In this document: positions 17,403 to 25,880 of the stretch, in pieces
How positions within the stretch are numbered: position 1 is the first letter of the stretch
Layout of the letters: each line of letters opens with the position of its first letter
Origin: Halomicrobium zhouii
Lineage (GTDB): Archaea; Halobacteriota; Halobacteria; Halobacteriales; Haloarculaceae
Direction: 5' to 3'
DNA length: 64,000 nucleotides
Assembly (NCBI RefSeq): GCF_900114435.1
Contig: NZ_FOZK01000002.1
Location: forward strand, 558,001 to 622,000
Translations under genes and position numbers: made by a program
The notes under the pieces: model-generated
The model's database searches: none
Seen by the model: only the letters and a program-made list of their open reading frames with translations
Told to the model about the DNA's origin: nothing

Positions 17403-17918
17403 GTGGCCACTTCGCTCACCAGTTTCGAGGACGCGCTGATCGACCACGACTGCCAGGTCACCCGGACGACGGTCGAGGAGTTCGACGCGGCTCTCGGGGA
17501 CGCCCTTCGGGAGCCGGCTGTCGGAGTGCCCCTGGACGACCCTGCGCTGTCCCTGCCCGCCGCCGTCGAGACGAACCCGACGCCCGCCCAGTTGCAGGCC
17601 GCCGCCAGCGGCGTCACCCCGGTCGCCTTCGCCGTCGCCGACCGCGGGACGGTCGCGATACCCTCGACGGCGAACGGCGTCGAGCCCGTCAGCCTCTATC
17701 CCGACTGCCACGTCGCCGTCGTCCGCGCGGAACAGGTCGTCCCCGACACCGACGCCGCCTTCGACGAACTCGGGCCAGCGCTGGCCGACGAGCGCGACTC
17801 GATAATCATGGCGACTGGCCCGAGCGCGACGGGCGACATGGGCGCGCTCGTCACGGGCGTCCACGGGCCGAGCGAGGTCCACGTGGTCGTGGTCGACCCG
17901 GAGGTGAGCCAGTCGTGA
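17403..17918 (+). CDS. LUD-domain protein, LutC-like
   Basis: About 171 residues; LUD (DUF162) fold. Seen are PTPAQLQAAASGVTPVAFAVADRGTVAIPS and the SIIMATGPSATGDMGALVTGVHGPSEVHVVVV block that typifies LutC. The GTG at 17403 is favoured because GCGTTAAG at 17367-17374 is placed like a TATA box; an earlier in-frame GTG at 17373 overlaps that box. LutC works with LutA and LutB in oxidation of L-lactate to pyruvate; the next gene, overlapping by 4 bases (GTGA), supplies those parts. Confidence 0.85.
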   Translation: MATSLTSFEDALIDHDCQVTRTTVEEFDAALGDALREPAVGVPLDDPALSLPAAVETNPTPAQLQAAASGVTPVAFAVADRGTVAIPSTANGVEPVSLYPDCHVAVVRAEQVVPDTDAAFDELGPALADERDSIIMATGPSATGDMGALVTGVHGPSEVHVVVVDPEVSQS

Positions 17919-20158
17919 GCAGGTCCGACGACCGGCAGTCCAAGGCGGCTCACATCCGTCACCTGCTGTCGACCGAGTCCGAGACCATCCACGAGAACAC
18001 CGGCCACATGAACAGCGAACGGTACCGGGCCATCGAGGGGTTCGACTACGACACCCTTCGAGACGAGGCCCGGGCGATCAAGGAGGACGCCATCGCCCGC
18101 CTCCCCGACCTCGTCGAGCAGGTGAAAGCGTCGGTCGAGGAGAACGGCGGCACCGTCTACGTCGCCGACGACGCCGAGGACGCCAACCGCTACGTCGAGG
18201 TCGTCATGGCCGACCGCGACGCCGAGACGCTGATCAAGAGCAAGTCGATGACGACCGAGGAACTGGACCTCAACGACCACCTCGGCGAGGCCGGCTACGA
18301 CGTCTTCGAGACCGACCTGGGCGAGTTCGTCATCCAGGTCGCCGAGGAGGCGCCCTCCCACATCGTCGGCCCCGGCCTGCACAAGTCCAGCGAGGAGATA
18401 GCCGACCTCTTCAACGCCCACTTCGACCCAGACGAAGAGCTGGCGACGGCCCAGGACCTGACCCGTTTCGCCCGCAACTACCTCGGCGAGCGCATCCGCG
18501 AAGCGGACGTCGGGATGACGGGTGCGAACTTCGTCGTCGCCGAGAGCGGGACTCTCGCGCTGGTCACCAACGAGGGCAACGCCCGCAAGTGCGCCGTGAC
18601 GCCCGATACCCACGTCGCCGTCGCCGGCGTCGAGAAGATCGTTCCGACCGTGGCGGATCTGCAGCCCTTCTCGCAGATCATCGCCAGGGCCGCGACTGGC
18701 CAGGACGTCCCGCAGTACTTCTCGTTGCTGACGCCGCCGGTCGACTCGCCGACGCTCGACTTCGACGAGCCCGACGTGCCCATCACCGAGCAGTCAGCGA
18801 GTGGAGCGGGGGCGGACGGCGACGGAGACGGCGACGGGAGCGACGACCGGGAGTTCCACCTCGTCCTCGTCGACAACGGCCGCTTCGCCATGCGCGAGGA
18901 CGACGAGCTACGCGAGACGCTGTACTGCATCCGCTGTGGCGCCTGCGCCAACTCCTGTTCGAACTTCCAGCACGTCGGCGGCCACGCCTTCGGCGGCGAG
19001 ACCTACACCGGCGGCATCGCCACTGGCTGGGAGGCCGGCGTCCACGGCCTCGACAGCGCCGGCGAGTTCAACGACCTCTGTACGGGCTGTACCCGCTGTG
19101 TCGACGCCTGCCCGGTGAACATCGACATCCCGTGGATCAACACGGTGGTCCGCGACCGCCTCAATCGCGACGAGGCGCCCTCCGAGTTCGACTTTCTCGT
19201 CGAGGGACTCACGCCCGACGAGGAACCGGGCGGGCTGGATCCCCAGAAGCGCCTGTTCGGCAACGTCGACACGCTGGCGAAACTGGGGTCGGCCACGGCG
19301 CCGGTCTCGAACTGGCTGGCGCGCACGCGCCCGGCCCGCCTGGTGATGGAACGGGTCGCCGGCGTCGACCCACGGCGCGACCTGCCGGCGTTCCGCCGGG
19401 ACACGTTGCGAAAGTGGGCCGCGAACCGGCAGACGGCGGCGCCCGCCGACGCAGAGCGGGAAGTGGTGCTGTACCCCGACCTCTACACGAACTACGTCCA
19501 GGTCGAGCGCGGGAAGGCGGCGGTCAGGGTGCTCGAATCGCTGGGCTGTGCGGTCCACGTGCCGGATATCCCCGCCTCCGGCCGCGCGCCGCTGTCCCAG
19601 GGGATGGTGTCGACCGCGCGCGAGCGGGCCGAGTCGGTCAGCGAGGCGCTGGGTCCCCACCTCGACGCCGGCCGCGACGTCGTCGTGGTCGAGCCCAGCG
19701 ACGCCGCGCTGTTCCGCCGCGAGTACGAGCGCCTGCTGCCCGAGAGCGAGTTCGACCGAATCGCCAGTGGGACCTACGAGATACTGGAGTACGTCTACGG
19801 CCTGCTGGAGAACGGCGCCGACGCCGACGCGCTGGCCGCCGGCGAGGGGCGGGCCGTCTCCTACCACAGCCACTGCCAGCAGCGGACGATGGATCTCGCG
19901 GTGTACACCGAGGCGGTCCTGTCGGACCGCGGATTCGCGGTCCGGACCTCCGACCAGGAGTGCTGCGGGATGGCGGGGAGCTTCGGCTACAAGAGCCAGT
20001 ACTACGAACTGAGCGTCTCCGTGGGTGCGGAACTCGCCGACCAGTTCGCCGACGCGGACAACGTCGTCGCCTCGGGCACCTCCTGCATGGAGCAACTCGA
20101 CGACCTGCTGGGGCCGACGCGCCATCCCGTCGAACTACTCGACCCGGCCGCCGAGTAG
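17915..20158 (+). CDS. Fused LutB-LutA type iron-sulfur lactate-oxidation protein
   Basis: 747 residues. An N-terminal LUD domain (about residues 60-310, with VGMTGANFVVAESGTLALVTNEGN) is followed by two [4Fe-4S] motifs, CIRCGACANSC near 337 and CTGCTRCVDACPVN near 390, as in LutB. The C-terminal part is a LutA-like CCG domain with SYHSHCQQRTMD and ECCGMAGSFGY near 683. In Bacillus, LutA and LutB are separate; here both appear in one chain. Start is the GTG overlapping the LutC stop. Likely a cytoplasmic or membrane-associated L-lactate dehydrogenase component feeding electrons to the quinone pool; the exact substrate (lactate or another 2-hydroxy acid) is inferred. Confidence 0.87.
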   Translation: MSRSDDRQSKAAHIRHLLSTESETIHENTGHMNSERYRAIEGFDYDTLRDEARAIKEDAIARLPDLVEQVKASVEENGGTVYVADDAEDANRYVEVVMADRDAETLIKSKSMTTEELDLNDHLGEAGYDVFETDLGEFVIQVAEEAPSHIVGPGLHKSSEEIADLFNAHFDPDEELATAQDLTRFARNYLGERIREADVGMTGANFVVAESGTLALVTNEGNARKCAVTPDTHVAVAGVEKIVPTVADLQPFSQIIARAATGQDVPQYFSLLTPPVDSPTLDFDEPDVPITEQSASGAGADGDGDGDGSDDREFHLVLVDNGRFAMREDDELRETLYCIRCGACANSCSNFQHVGGHAFGGETYTGGIATGWEAGVHGLDSAGEFNDLCTGCTRCVDACPVNIDIPWINTVVRDRLNRDEAPSEFDFLVEGLTPDEEPGGLDPQKRLFGNVDTLAKLGSATAPVSNWLARTRPARLVMERVAGVDPRRDLPAFRRDTLRKWAANRQTAAPADAEREVVLYPDLYTNYVQVERGKAAVRVLESLGCAVHVPDIPASGRAPLSQGMVSTARERAESVSEALGPHLDAGRDVVVVEPSDAALFRREYERLLPESEFDRIASGTYEILEYVYGLLENGADADALAAGEGRAVSYHSHCQQRTMDLAVYTEAVLSDRGFAVRTSDQECCGMAGSFGYKSQYYELSVSVGAELADQFADADNVVASGTSCMEQLDDLLGPTRHPVELLDPAAE

Positions 20159-20243
20159 CGCCGTGGGCCGCCGGCAGCCCGTCGGGCCCAAACCACTTTG
20201 GGTATACCCCTATCGTACGCAGCGGCGTACCTGTCGACGTCCA

Positions 20244-20447
20244 ATGTCTGACGTTACGCGCCGCCCCGTCGACCGGCACACGTCCCAGCTGACGGTCGGA
20301 GCGCTCGCGTTCCTGAGTGCGGGACTCTCGGTCGCGATTTACGTGGTGAGTGGCGAGTGGCCGGCCGGGTTCTGGGGCCTCGAAGCCGTCCTCTTCGTCG
20401 TCCTCGGAATCGTCCTCGTCGGGTACAGCCTCGCGGCTCGGCTGTAG
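20244..20447 (+). CDS. Small two-helix membrane protein
   Basis: 67 residues: a short charged N-terminus (MSDVTRRPVDRHTSQ) and two hydrophobic segments (VGALAFLSAGLSVAIYVV and FWGLEAVLFVVLGIVLVGYSLA). A TATA-like GGGTATACCCC lies about 37 bases upstream (20201-20211). No family is recognised; similar small membrane proteins are frequent in haloarchaea. Confidence 0.6.
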   Translation: MSDVTRRPVDRHTSQLTVGALAFLSAGLSVAIYVVSGEWPAGFWGLEAVLFVVLGIVLVGYSLAARL

Positions 20448-20503
20448 CCGACGGATCGCCCGGTGACCAACGCTCAAGGGCGTCCAGCGCCTCGTCTCCA
20501 GTG

Positions 20504-21352
20504 ATGGCTACCGAGAACCAGAGCGACACGTTCGACGTCGGCGGGGAGTTGACCGTCCACCGGCTTGGCTTCGGCGCGATGCGGCTCACAGGGGAGGACA
20601 TCATCGGCCCGCCCGAGGACGAGGACGAGGCACGCGACGTCCTCCGCAGGGCGGACGAACTGGGCGTGGACATCGTCGACACTGCGGACTCCTACGGCCC
20701 TGGGGTCTCCGAGCGCCTCATCGGCGAGGCGCTGGACACCGACCGCGACGACCTCGTCGTCGCGACCAAGGCCGGACTCCTCCGGAACACCGACGGCGAC
20801 TGGAAACCCCACGGCGACCCTGATTACATTCGCAACGCGGTGCTCGCCAGTCTGGACCGCCTGGGAACGGACCAGATCGACCTGTACCAGTTCCACCGCC
20901 CCGACCCGGACACTCCCTTCGAGGACTCCGTCCAGACCTTCGCCGAACTGAAGGACGATGGGCTGGTGAACCACGTCGGCCTCTCGAACGTCTCCGTCGA
21001 ACAACTGGAGACCGCCCGCGACATCGTCGATATCGCCACGGTTCAGAACGAGTACAACGTCGGCAACAGGGAATCGGAGGACGTCCTCGAGGCCTGCGAG
21101 GAGTACGGCATCGGCTTCATCCCGTGGTTCCCGCTCGGCGCCGGCGACCTCGGCGAGAAGGAGGAGGCCGTCGCGGACGTCGCCGAGAGCCACGACGCGA
21201 CCGAGTACCAGATCGCGCTCGCCTGGTTGCTCCACCACTCCGACGTCGTCCTGCCCATCCCCGGAACCTCCAGTATCGACCACCTGGAGGAGAACGTCGC
21301 CGCCTCGGCTATCGACCTCTCCGCCGACGAGGTGGCCCGGTTAACCGAGTGA
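20504..21352 (+). CDS. Aldo/keto reductase (second of three)
   Basis: 282 residues. AKR features: HRLGFGAMRLTG at the N-terminus, catalytic Asp/Tyr in DTADSYGPG, Lys in VVATKAGLL and His in YQFHRPDPD; the cofactor end is PIPGTSSIDHLEENV. The N-terminal MATENQSDTF start fits the family better than the open frame beginning at 20357. It resembles the group often called oxidoreductases of the pyridoxal reductase/general stress protein type. Substrate unknown. Confidence 0.9.
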   Translation: MATENQSDTFDVGGELTVHRLGFGAMRLTGEDIIGPPEDEDEARDVLRRADELGVDIVDTADSYGPGVSERLIGEALDTDRDDLVVATKAGLLRNTDGDWKPHGDPDYIRNAVLASLDRLGTDQIDLYQFHRPDPDTPFEDSVQTFAELKDDGLVNHVGLSNVSVEQLETARDIVDIATVQNEYNVGNRESEDVLEACEEYGIGFIPWFPLGAGDLGEKEEAVADVAESHDATEYQIALAWLLHHSDVVLPIPGTSSIDHLEENVAASAIDLSADEVARLTE

Positions 21353-21445
21353 CGGCGACGTCACTGACTTGTTAGCAACCGTTCATGTTACGGTATCGCA
21401 TATCACATAAACATTCATTATGGTAGGGCGCGAATCACAACGTGT

Positions 21446-21562
21446 ATGGCGACACGCCAGTCGACATCGACGTATCACACGTGCAGCTGTGGTGAACGAT
21501 TCGACACCACGGACGAGCTCCTCGAGCACGCACGGGACGAACACGGGCTGTCGGTATTCTAG
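21446..21562 (+). CDS. 38-residue C2H2-like zinc-finger microprotein
   Basis: A complete tiny gene: ATG at 21446, stop TAG ending at 21562. The product has one zinc-finger-like unit, CSCGERFDTTDELLEHARDEHG, with Cys-x-Cys, twelve residues, then His-x4-His, so it can chelate one zinc ion as a minimal C2H2-type fold. The upstream 90 bases are AT-rich (CATATCACATAAACATTCATTATGG), in sharp contrast with flanking genes, giving a plausible promoter. Small zinc-finger proteins of this size are known in haloarchaea; a regulatory role is inferred only. Confidence 0.65.
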   Translation: MATRQSTSTYHTCSCGERFDTTDELLEHARDEHGLSVF

Positions 21563-21576
21563 GACGGCTGGCGGGT

Positions 21577-21743
21577 GGAAGGTTCCGACCGCAGGGAGGA
21601 ACCTTCGGACGCGTGAACGGCGACCAGCGGGAGCCGTGAACAGGGGGGCGCGCGAAGCGCGCCCCCGGACATGCGAGCGGGGAGCGGATGCGACCCGCGA
21701 GCAGGAAGGTTCCGACCGCAGTGAGGAACCTTCGGACGCGTGA
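21577..21743 (+). repeat. Two 40-bp direct repeats, each a conserved-loop hairpin, with a GC hairpin between
   Basis: Copies at 21577-21616 and 21704-21743 match at 39 of 40 bases. Each folds as AAGGTTCC - 11-base loop GACCGCAG(G/T)GA - GGAACCTT (21579-21605 and 21706-21732). Between them, 21644-21666 forms a 10-bp hairpin with loop GAA (GGGGGCGCGC / GCGCGCCCCC). They lie directly downstream of the zinc-finger microprotein gene and could end or stabilise its transcript. No protein-coding gene is visible from 21563 to 21802. Confidence 0.75.
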
Positions 21744-21802
21744 TCTTTGAAGCGACGTCTCTGGTCAGTTCGTGGTCGACTGCCGTAGATCGGTGCGACG
21801 GC

Positions 21803-22081
21803 CTACTCGACAAGGTCCTGGCGGACGTGGAAGCGCTCGTACCCGCCGTGGGAGAGGTCGAGCGCGTTCATCCACCAGTTCCACCGCTGGGCGAGCGAGT
21901 GGTCGTCGGGGGCGTCGGCGAGGTTCGCCAGCACGTCGTCGACGGTCAGGTCGAAACCGAAGTCCTCGGTGATGCGCTCGGAGTCGGCCAGGTCCTGGAC
22001 CTGGCGGGCGACGACGCGGCGCGTCTCCTCGTCGGCGTCGTACCGGTCGGCGAACTCCGATTCGAGGCGCTGGCGGTCCAC
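21803..22081 (-). CDS. Conserved-looking haloarchaeal protein, unknown function
   Basis: 92 residues, strongly acidic and probably helical: MDRQRLESEFADRYDADEET, then VARQVQDLADSERITEDFGFDLTVDDVLANL and a Trp-rich stretch RWNWWMNALDL. Start is a GTG at 22081. Acidic composition and codon use fit a real haloarchaeal gene. No domain recognised. It is divergent from the VOC gene at 22251. Confidence 0.6.
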   Translation of the reverse strand: MDRQRLESEFADRYDADEETRRVVARQVQDLADSERITEDFGFDLTVDDVLANLADAPDDHSLAQRWNWWMNALDLSHGGYERFHVRQDLVE

Positions 22082-22250
22082 ACGTCATTCAGGGCGCGGA
22101 TCGTAATCAACGTGTGGGAACCGATGGCAGTGCGGAGTGGCCCGGACGAAGCGGACGTCCGGAGCGCGTCTAGCCCACTGAAATCGAGTTGGGGAGTATC
22201 CTTGCATAGCAGGGCCCACATCTATTCGCGTCCACGCCGACCGCTCGGAC

Positions 22251-22781
22251 GTGAGCGACCAGAAACCGCCATCACGAGATATCGGTCTCGACACGGTCAA
22301 TCACTTCGGCGTCGGCGTCAGCGACCTCGACGAGTCGGTCGAGTTCTACACCGCGCTGTCGGGCAACGAGCCCGCCGCTCGCGGCACGTGGTCGAGCGAA
22401 GGTCTTGGCGACGCCGTCGGCGTCGACGGCACGTCGACCATCGACTGGGCTGCGATCCACCTCGGGAACGCCAACATCGACCTCCTGGAAGTCCAGGAGC
22501 CCCCGCAGGACGACGAGGAGTACCAGATGTCGGGCTACGGCGGCCTCCACGCCTGCTTCGAGGTGGAGGACCTCCCGTCCGTCTACGACCGGATGGAGGA
22601 GGCGGGTATCGAGTTCAGGGGTCCCTGGCACGAGGTGACCAGGGAGGTAGACGACACCGACGAGGGCGTCGGCTCTATCGTGGCGTACTTCGACGGGCCC
22701 GACGGCGAGCACCTCGAACTGATCCAGCCCTCGGGGCCGTTCCGCCGAGAGGGGATGCCCCAGCAAAGCCCCTCGCTCTAG
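22251..22781 (+). CDS. VOC (glyoxalase/bleomycin-resistance/dioxygenase) superfamily protein
   Basis: 176 residues with the paired beta-alpha-beta-beta-beta VOC fold: VNHFGVGVSDLDESVEFYTALSG in the first half, LHACFEVEDLPSVYDRMEEAG and VAYFDGPDGEHLELIQPSG in the second. Candidate metal ligands are His in VNHFG, His/Glu in the second module (GLHACFEV, GEHLELIQ). It begins with GTG. The reaction may be methylmalonyl-CoA epimerase-like or glyoxalase-like, but no decisive residue settles it. Confidence 0.82.
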   Translation: MSDQKPPSRDIGLDTVNHFGVGVSDLDESVEFYTALSGNEPAARGTWSSEGLGDAVGVDGTSTIDWAAIHLGNANIDLLEVQEPPQDDEEYQMSGYGGLHACFEVEDLPSVYDRMEEAGIEFRGPWHEVTREVDDTDEGVGSIVAYFDGPDGEHLELIQPSGPFRREGMPQQSPSL

Positions 22782-22822
22782 TCGGCTGTTGGCCGGTGGT
22801 GTGGGAATCCGGCCCAAATCGG

Positions 22823-22839
22823 GGCGACGGAGCGTCGCC
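22823..22839 (-). terminator. Hairpin downstream of RNase P RNA
   Basis: GGCGACG-GAG-CGTCGCC, a 7-bp stem with a 3-base loop, lies just past the predicted 3' end of the RNase P RNA and between it and the convergent VOC gene. It could serve as a bidirectional terminator or processing hairpin. No T-tract follows. Confidence 0.4.
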
Positions 22840-22850
22840 ACTCACGAATC

Positions 22851-23226
22851 GAGAGCGGCTGAGGGGAGTAAGCCCCCTTCTGTTCGGCCCGGCATTCGGC
22901 TGAGCGTCCGCGCCCACGCGCCCGACGGCGCGGGAACCGGGCTACCTGTCGGCGCGGACTTGCACCGGTGAGGATTCGCCGTTCCATCCGTTCTCCGCGA
23001 TCAGTCCTCGGTGGGTTAGCTCCCCGTCTCTTATCGGCCGAAGCCGCGTCGGTCCGGGTTCGCGCACCTCATCGGTCCCGCGGAGCGGTCTCGTTTCTGT
23101 TCCATAGCCGACGGTCTCCCGCCCCGGACTTGCGTCCGGTCACCTGCCCGGCTGGTGGGGGGACTTTCCTCATCGCCCTTGCGCGGTGCGGTCCGGGCGA
23201 CGGAGGCCGGGCTCCCTCTGCCGACT
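22851..23226 (-). ncRNA. rnpB: RNase P RNA (archaeal type)
   Basis: The minus strand carries the universally conserved P4 halves of RNase P RNA: GAGGAAAGTCC (23171-23161) near the 5' side and ACAGAAGGGGGCTTA (22883-22869) near the 3' side, spaced as expected. The internal ACAGAAACGAGACCG also fits archaeal RNase P. The two ends pair: CGGCAGAGGGAG at 5' with CTCCCCTCAGCCG at 3', giving helix P1 and defining the boundaries to within about 10 bases. The molecule cuts the 5' leader from precursor tRNAs together with archaeal Rpp proteins, none of which is adjacent here. Confidence 0.9.
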
Positions 23227-23241
23227 ACTGCTAGCGAATCC

Positions 23242-23251
23242 GGGAGAATAA
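23242..23251 (-). promoter_or_regulatory. TATA-like box of RNase P RNA gene
   Basis: On the minus strand CCTTATTCTC stands about 20-28 bases upstream of the predicted 5' end of the RNase P RNA, at the normal archaeal TATA distance, in an otherwise GC-rich spacer. Confidence 0.5.
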
Positions 23252-23280
23252 GGCGTTCGGTCCGGCGCACGCCCGAGATG

Positions 23281-23559
23281 TCACTCCCGTCGCGACCCCG
23301 CGTAGCGGTCTTCGAGGTAGTCGACGATCTCGTCGCTCCCCAGGTGGTTCTTCCCGTGCTGGTGGTCGACGAGGAAGGGAATCTGGTCCTCGCCCGAGAT
23401 GTTCTCCATCTCGGCCTGGACCTGCTCGTTCAGGACGTCACCGCCTTCGTCGCCCGGGCGGCGGGGGTTGTGCGCGACGAAGGAGAGTCCGAGGTCGGTC
23501 ATCGTCTCGCGCACCTTCTCCGAGTGGGGACAGCCCTCGGCCTGGTAGAGTTCGAGCAT
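23281..23559 (-). CDS. Glutaredoxin/GST-N-domain thiol protein
   Basis: 92 residues from MLELYQAEGCPHS. The thioredoxin-fold start carries the CPHS redox motif (one active-site cysteine, so monothiol type), then IPFLVDHQHGKNHLGSDEIVDYLEDRY with the cis-Pro and the C-terminal helix of glutaredoxins or GST N-domains. An upstream extension of the frame to 23745 has no such character and is rejected. Likely a cytoplasmic disulphide reductase or Fe-S carrier using a low-molecular-weight thiol. Confidence 0.85.
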   Translation of the reverse strand: MLELYQAEGCPHSEKVRETMTDLGLSFVAHNPRRPGDEGGDVLNEQVQAEMENISGEDQIPFLVDHQHGKNHLGSDEIVDYLEDRYAGSRRE

Positions 23560-23813
23560 GGCAGTAGAGCGTACGGCCGAACGGCCCTTTGGCGTGTTCG
23601 CCGGGTGGCCGTCAACTACTCCGGTTCGTCGGGATCCGTCGCCGTCTCTAGACGGTCGATAAGTCCCGATCGGTGGCCGAGACCACTCGATCTCGGCGTT
23701 CTTCGTGGGTATTGCGGGCGTCGCGGCCACACCTGAGCCCCTCACCTTAGCTGGCGTTTATTCCCGCGAAACCGTCTTCGGGGTATAACCGTCGTCCGGC
23801 GGGAGGGTGGACT

Positions 23814-24638
23814 ATGGACGAGAAGCGTCAGTTCACCCGACGCGGAGCCGTGCGAACGATCGGTGGCGTCGCGCTGGCCGGCCTCGCTGGTTGCGGTGCG
23901 TTCGGCGACGGCACCGCCGACGAACCGACGGACGCGTCGTCCGGTTCCCCCACAGACGCCGAGGCGACGACCGATACGGCGACCGAAAGTGGAACGCCGT
24001 CACGGAGCGAGACCGAAGGTGGAACGCCGTCACAGAGCGAGACCGAGAGTGGAACCCAGGACGGCGGCAACGGACACACGGAGAGTACGCCGTCGGTCGA
24101 CGTGACGTTCGTCGAGAACCCGACGCAGGTCCACGGCACGCTCGTGGAGGCAACGTCCGCCCCCGACGACGAGGTGCTCGTCGGCTTCCGCCTCGAAGAC
24201 TCCTCGTTACCGTTCACGACGGAGGTCTACCCCGCGGCCGAGGACGCCACGATCCACGACACCGAGACCTACGACACGCAGGACCTCTCGGACGTGCCCC
24301 TCGTTCCGGATCAACCCGAGGCGCTACCGACCGTCGACACCGAGCACGAGGACGTCCACTACGGGACGACGCCGGTCGGCGAAGCGCTCGCAGTGACCCT
24401 CGTCGCGCGGCACGACGGCGACCGCGACCTCGACTGGAGCGCGTGGGAGCGGACCGGGCATCCGTACGACGGGCACCGGGAGACGGACCCGTACCTCTCG
24501 GTGGCCTGCTACTGCGGCGGCGAGAACTACACCGCACCGGCGGGCGGCACCTGGGCCCGCGTCATCGCGGTCACGCCGACCGACCGCGTCGAGGCCGGCA
24601 CGACCGTCGCCCTGAACTGGACGTCGAGCCGGCTATAG
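23814..24638 (+). CDS. Tat lipoprotein with Ser/Thr/Glu repeat linker, unknown function
   Basis: 274 residues. The Tat motif TRRGAVRTIGGVALAGLAGC includes a lipobox. Residues about 40-85 are low complexity with tandem units such as SETEGGTPSQSETESGT, typical of an anchoring linker. The folded part contains VEATSAPDDEVLVGFRLEDS and LSVACYCGGENYTAPAGG, with a Cys-x-Cys pair, and ends TTVALNWTSSRL. No enzyme family is recognised. Confidence 0.7.
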   Translation: MDEKRQFTRRGAVRTIGGVALAGLAGCGAFGDGTADEPTDASSGSPTDAEATTDTATESGTPSRSETEGGTPSQSETESGTQDGGNGHTESTPSVDVTFVENPTQVHGTLVEATSAPDDEVLVGFRLEDSSLPFTTEVYPAAEDATIHDTETYDTQDLSDVPLVPDQPEALPTVDTEHEDVHYGTTPVGEALAVTLVARHDGDRDLDWSAWERTGHPYDGHRETDPYLSVACYCGGENYTAPAGGTWARVIAVTPTDRVEAGTTVALNWTSSRL

Positions 24639-24667
24639 GCCCGCTCTTTCACACCCACTCGTCGCTT

Positions 24668-25825
24668 TCACACCCACTCGTCGCCGAACCCGACCCGTTC
24701 GGCGTCTTCTCGGGCCCGATCGGCCGCCTCGTCGACGTCGAACTCCCGGACGATTTCGCCGTCGCGGATCAGCGGTTCGAGCAGCGCTTCGCCGTTCTCC
24801 GGTCCCTCCCGACTCGCGAGGCCGACGTGGTGACCGCCGTCGGGCGTGCGGTACACCTCTTTCTTCCCCGTCAGCTTCCCGCGCTTGGCCGCGGGCTCGC
24901 CGTCGAGTTCGACGATGTCGAGCGCGAAGTCCAGCGGGTCGGCGTTACTGACGTGGCTCCCGACGCCGAACCCCTCGACGACGTCCCGGAGGTCGCGAAG
25001 TTCCGCCGGGCCGAGGCCGCCGCTGGCGAAGATGCCGACGTCGTCGTGGCCGTGGGCGTCGAGCGTCCAGCGCACCTCCCGCAGGATGTGGCGGAAGTCG
25101 CCCCGGCGGGACCCCGTCGTGTCGATGCGGATGCTGTCCAGGTCGTCGATGGTCGCGGCCGCCCGGAGCGACTCGTCCACCTCGTCGGAGTAGGTGTCAC
25201 ACAGCGCGACGCGGGGGACGTCCGGTCCGACGCCCTCGTCGAAGGCGGTCCAGGCCGCCTCCTGGTTCCCACGCCCGAAGGCGATTACGAGCGCGTGGGG
25301 CATCGTCCCGCTTGCCTCCTTCCCGATGATCTCCCCGGCAGCGACGTTGGAGATGCCGTCGAGGCCGCCGATCAGCGCCGAGCGCTCGACGACGGCGCCA
25401 AGCGACGGGTGGACGTGCCGCGATCCGAAGCTCAGCACCTGCGAGTCGGGGGCGGCCTGTCTGACTTCGAGCGCACTCGTCGCGATGCCCGTGGCGTGGG
25501 AGAGGAATCCGAGGAGGGCGGTTTCGAGCCGACAGAACTCCAGGTACTCGCCCTCGATTCGCATGACTGGGCCGCCGTCGAACAGCCGCCCCTCTCGGAC
25601 GGCGTCGACGTCCACGTCGTACCCGGCGAGGAGGTTTGCGGCGTCCTCGACTCCTGCGAGGAGATTCCACTCGCCCGTCGGGAACTGGTCGGCCGTCACC
25701 TCCGCGACGACGTCCGGATTCTTGCCCGCGTGTTCCAGCGCCTCGACCGTCCGGTCGAAGTAGGCGTCGGTCGCCCGCCCCTCCGCGATGGCCTCGGGCG
25801 GCACGACGTCGAATGCCTGGTCCAT
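24668..25825 (-). CDS. pncB: Nicotinate phosphoribosyltransferase
   Basis: 385 residues. It joins nicotinate and PRPP to give nicotinate mononucleotide in the Preiss-Handler NAD salvage route. Sequence marks: ATDAYFDRTVEALE near the N-terminus, EFCRLETALLGFLSHATGIAT, the FGSRHVHPSLG stretch, IRIDTTGSRRGDF and FASGGLGP, followed by FGVGSHVSNADPLDFALDIVELDG, the phosphate-binding region. The length and order agree with the short archaeal type. A nicotinamidase-like gene lies 4.5 kb away at 30388. Confidence 0.92.
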   Translation of the reverse strand: MDQAFDVVPPEAIAEGRATDAYFDRTVEALEHAGKNPDVVAEVTADQFPTGEWNLLAGVEDAANLLAGYDVDVDAVREGRLFDGGPVMRIEGEYLEFCRLETALLGFLSHATGIATSALEVRQAAPDSQVLSFGSRHVHPSLGAVVERSALIGGLDGISNVAAGEIIGKEASGTMPHALVIAFGRGNQEAAWTAFDEGVGPDVPRVALCDTYSDEVDESLRAAATIDDLDSIRIDTTGSRRGDFRHILREVRWTLDAHGHDDVGIFASGGLGPAELRDLRDVVEGFGVGSHVSNADPLDFALDIVELDGEPAAKRGKLTGKKEVYRTPDGGHHVGLASREGPENGEALLEPLIRDGEIVREFDVDEAADRAREDAERVGFGDEWV

Positions 25826-25880
25826 ACCGCCGTTTTGCCCCCCTGCGAGAAAAAAGGAACCTACTCGGGAGTTCTCTCAG

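Noticed and set aside
16194-17882. 562-residue open frame on the minus strand
   Set aside because: It spans two well-supported plus-strand genes (MATE and LutC) and has no motif; a GC-driven shadow.
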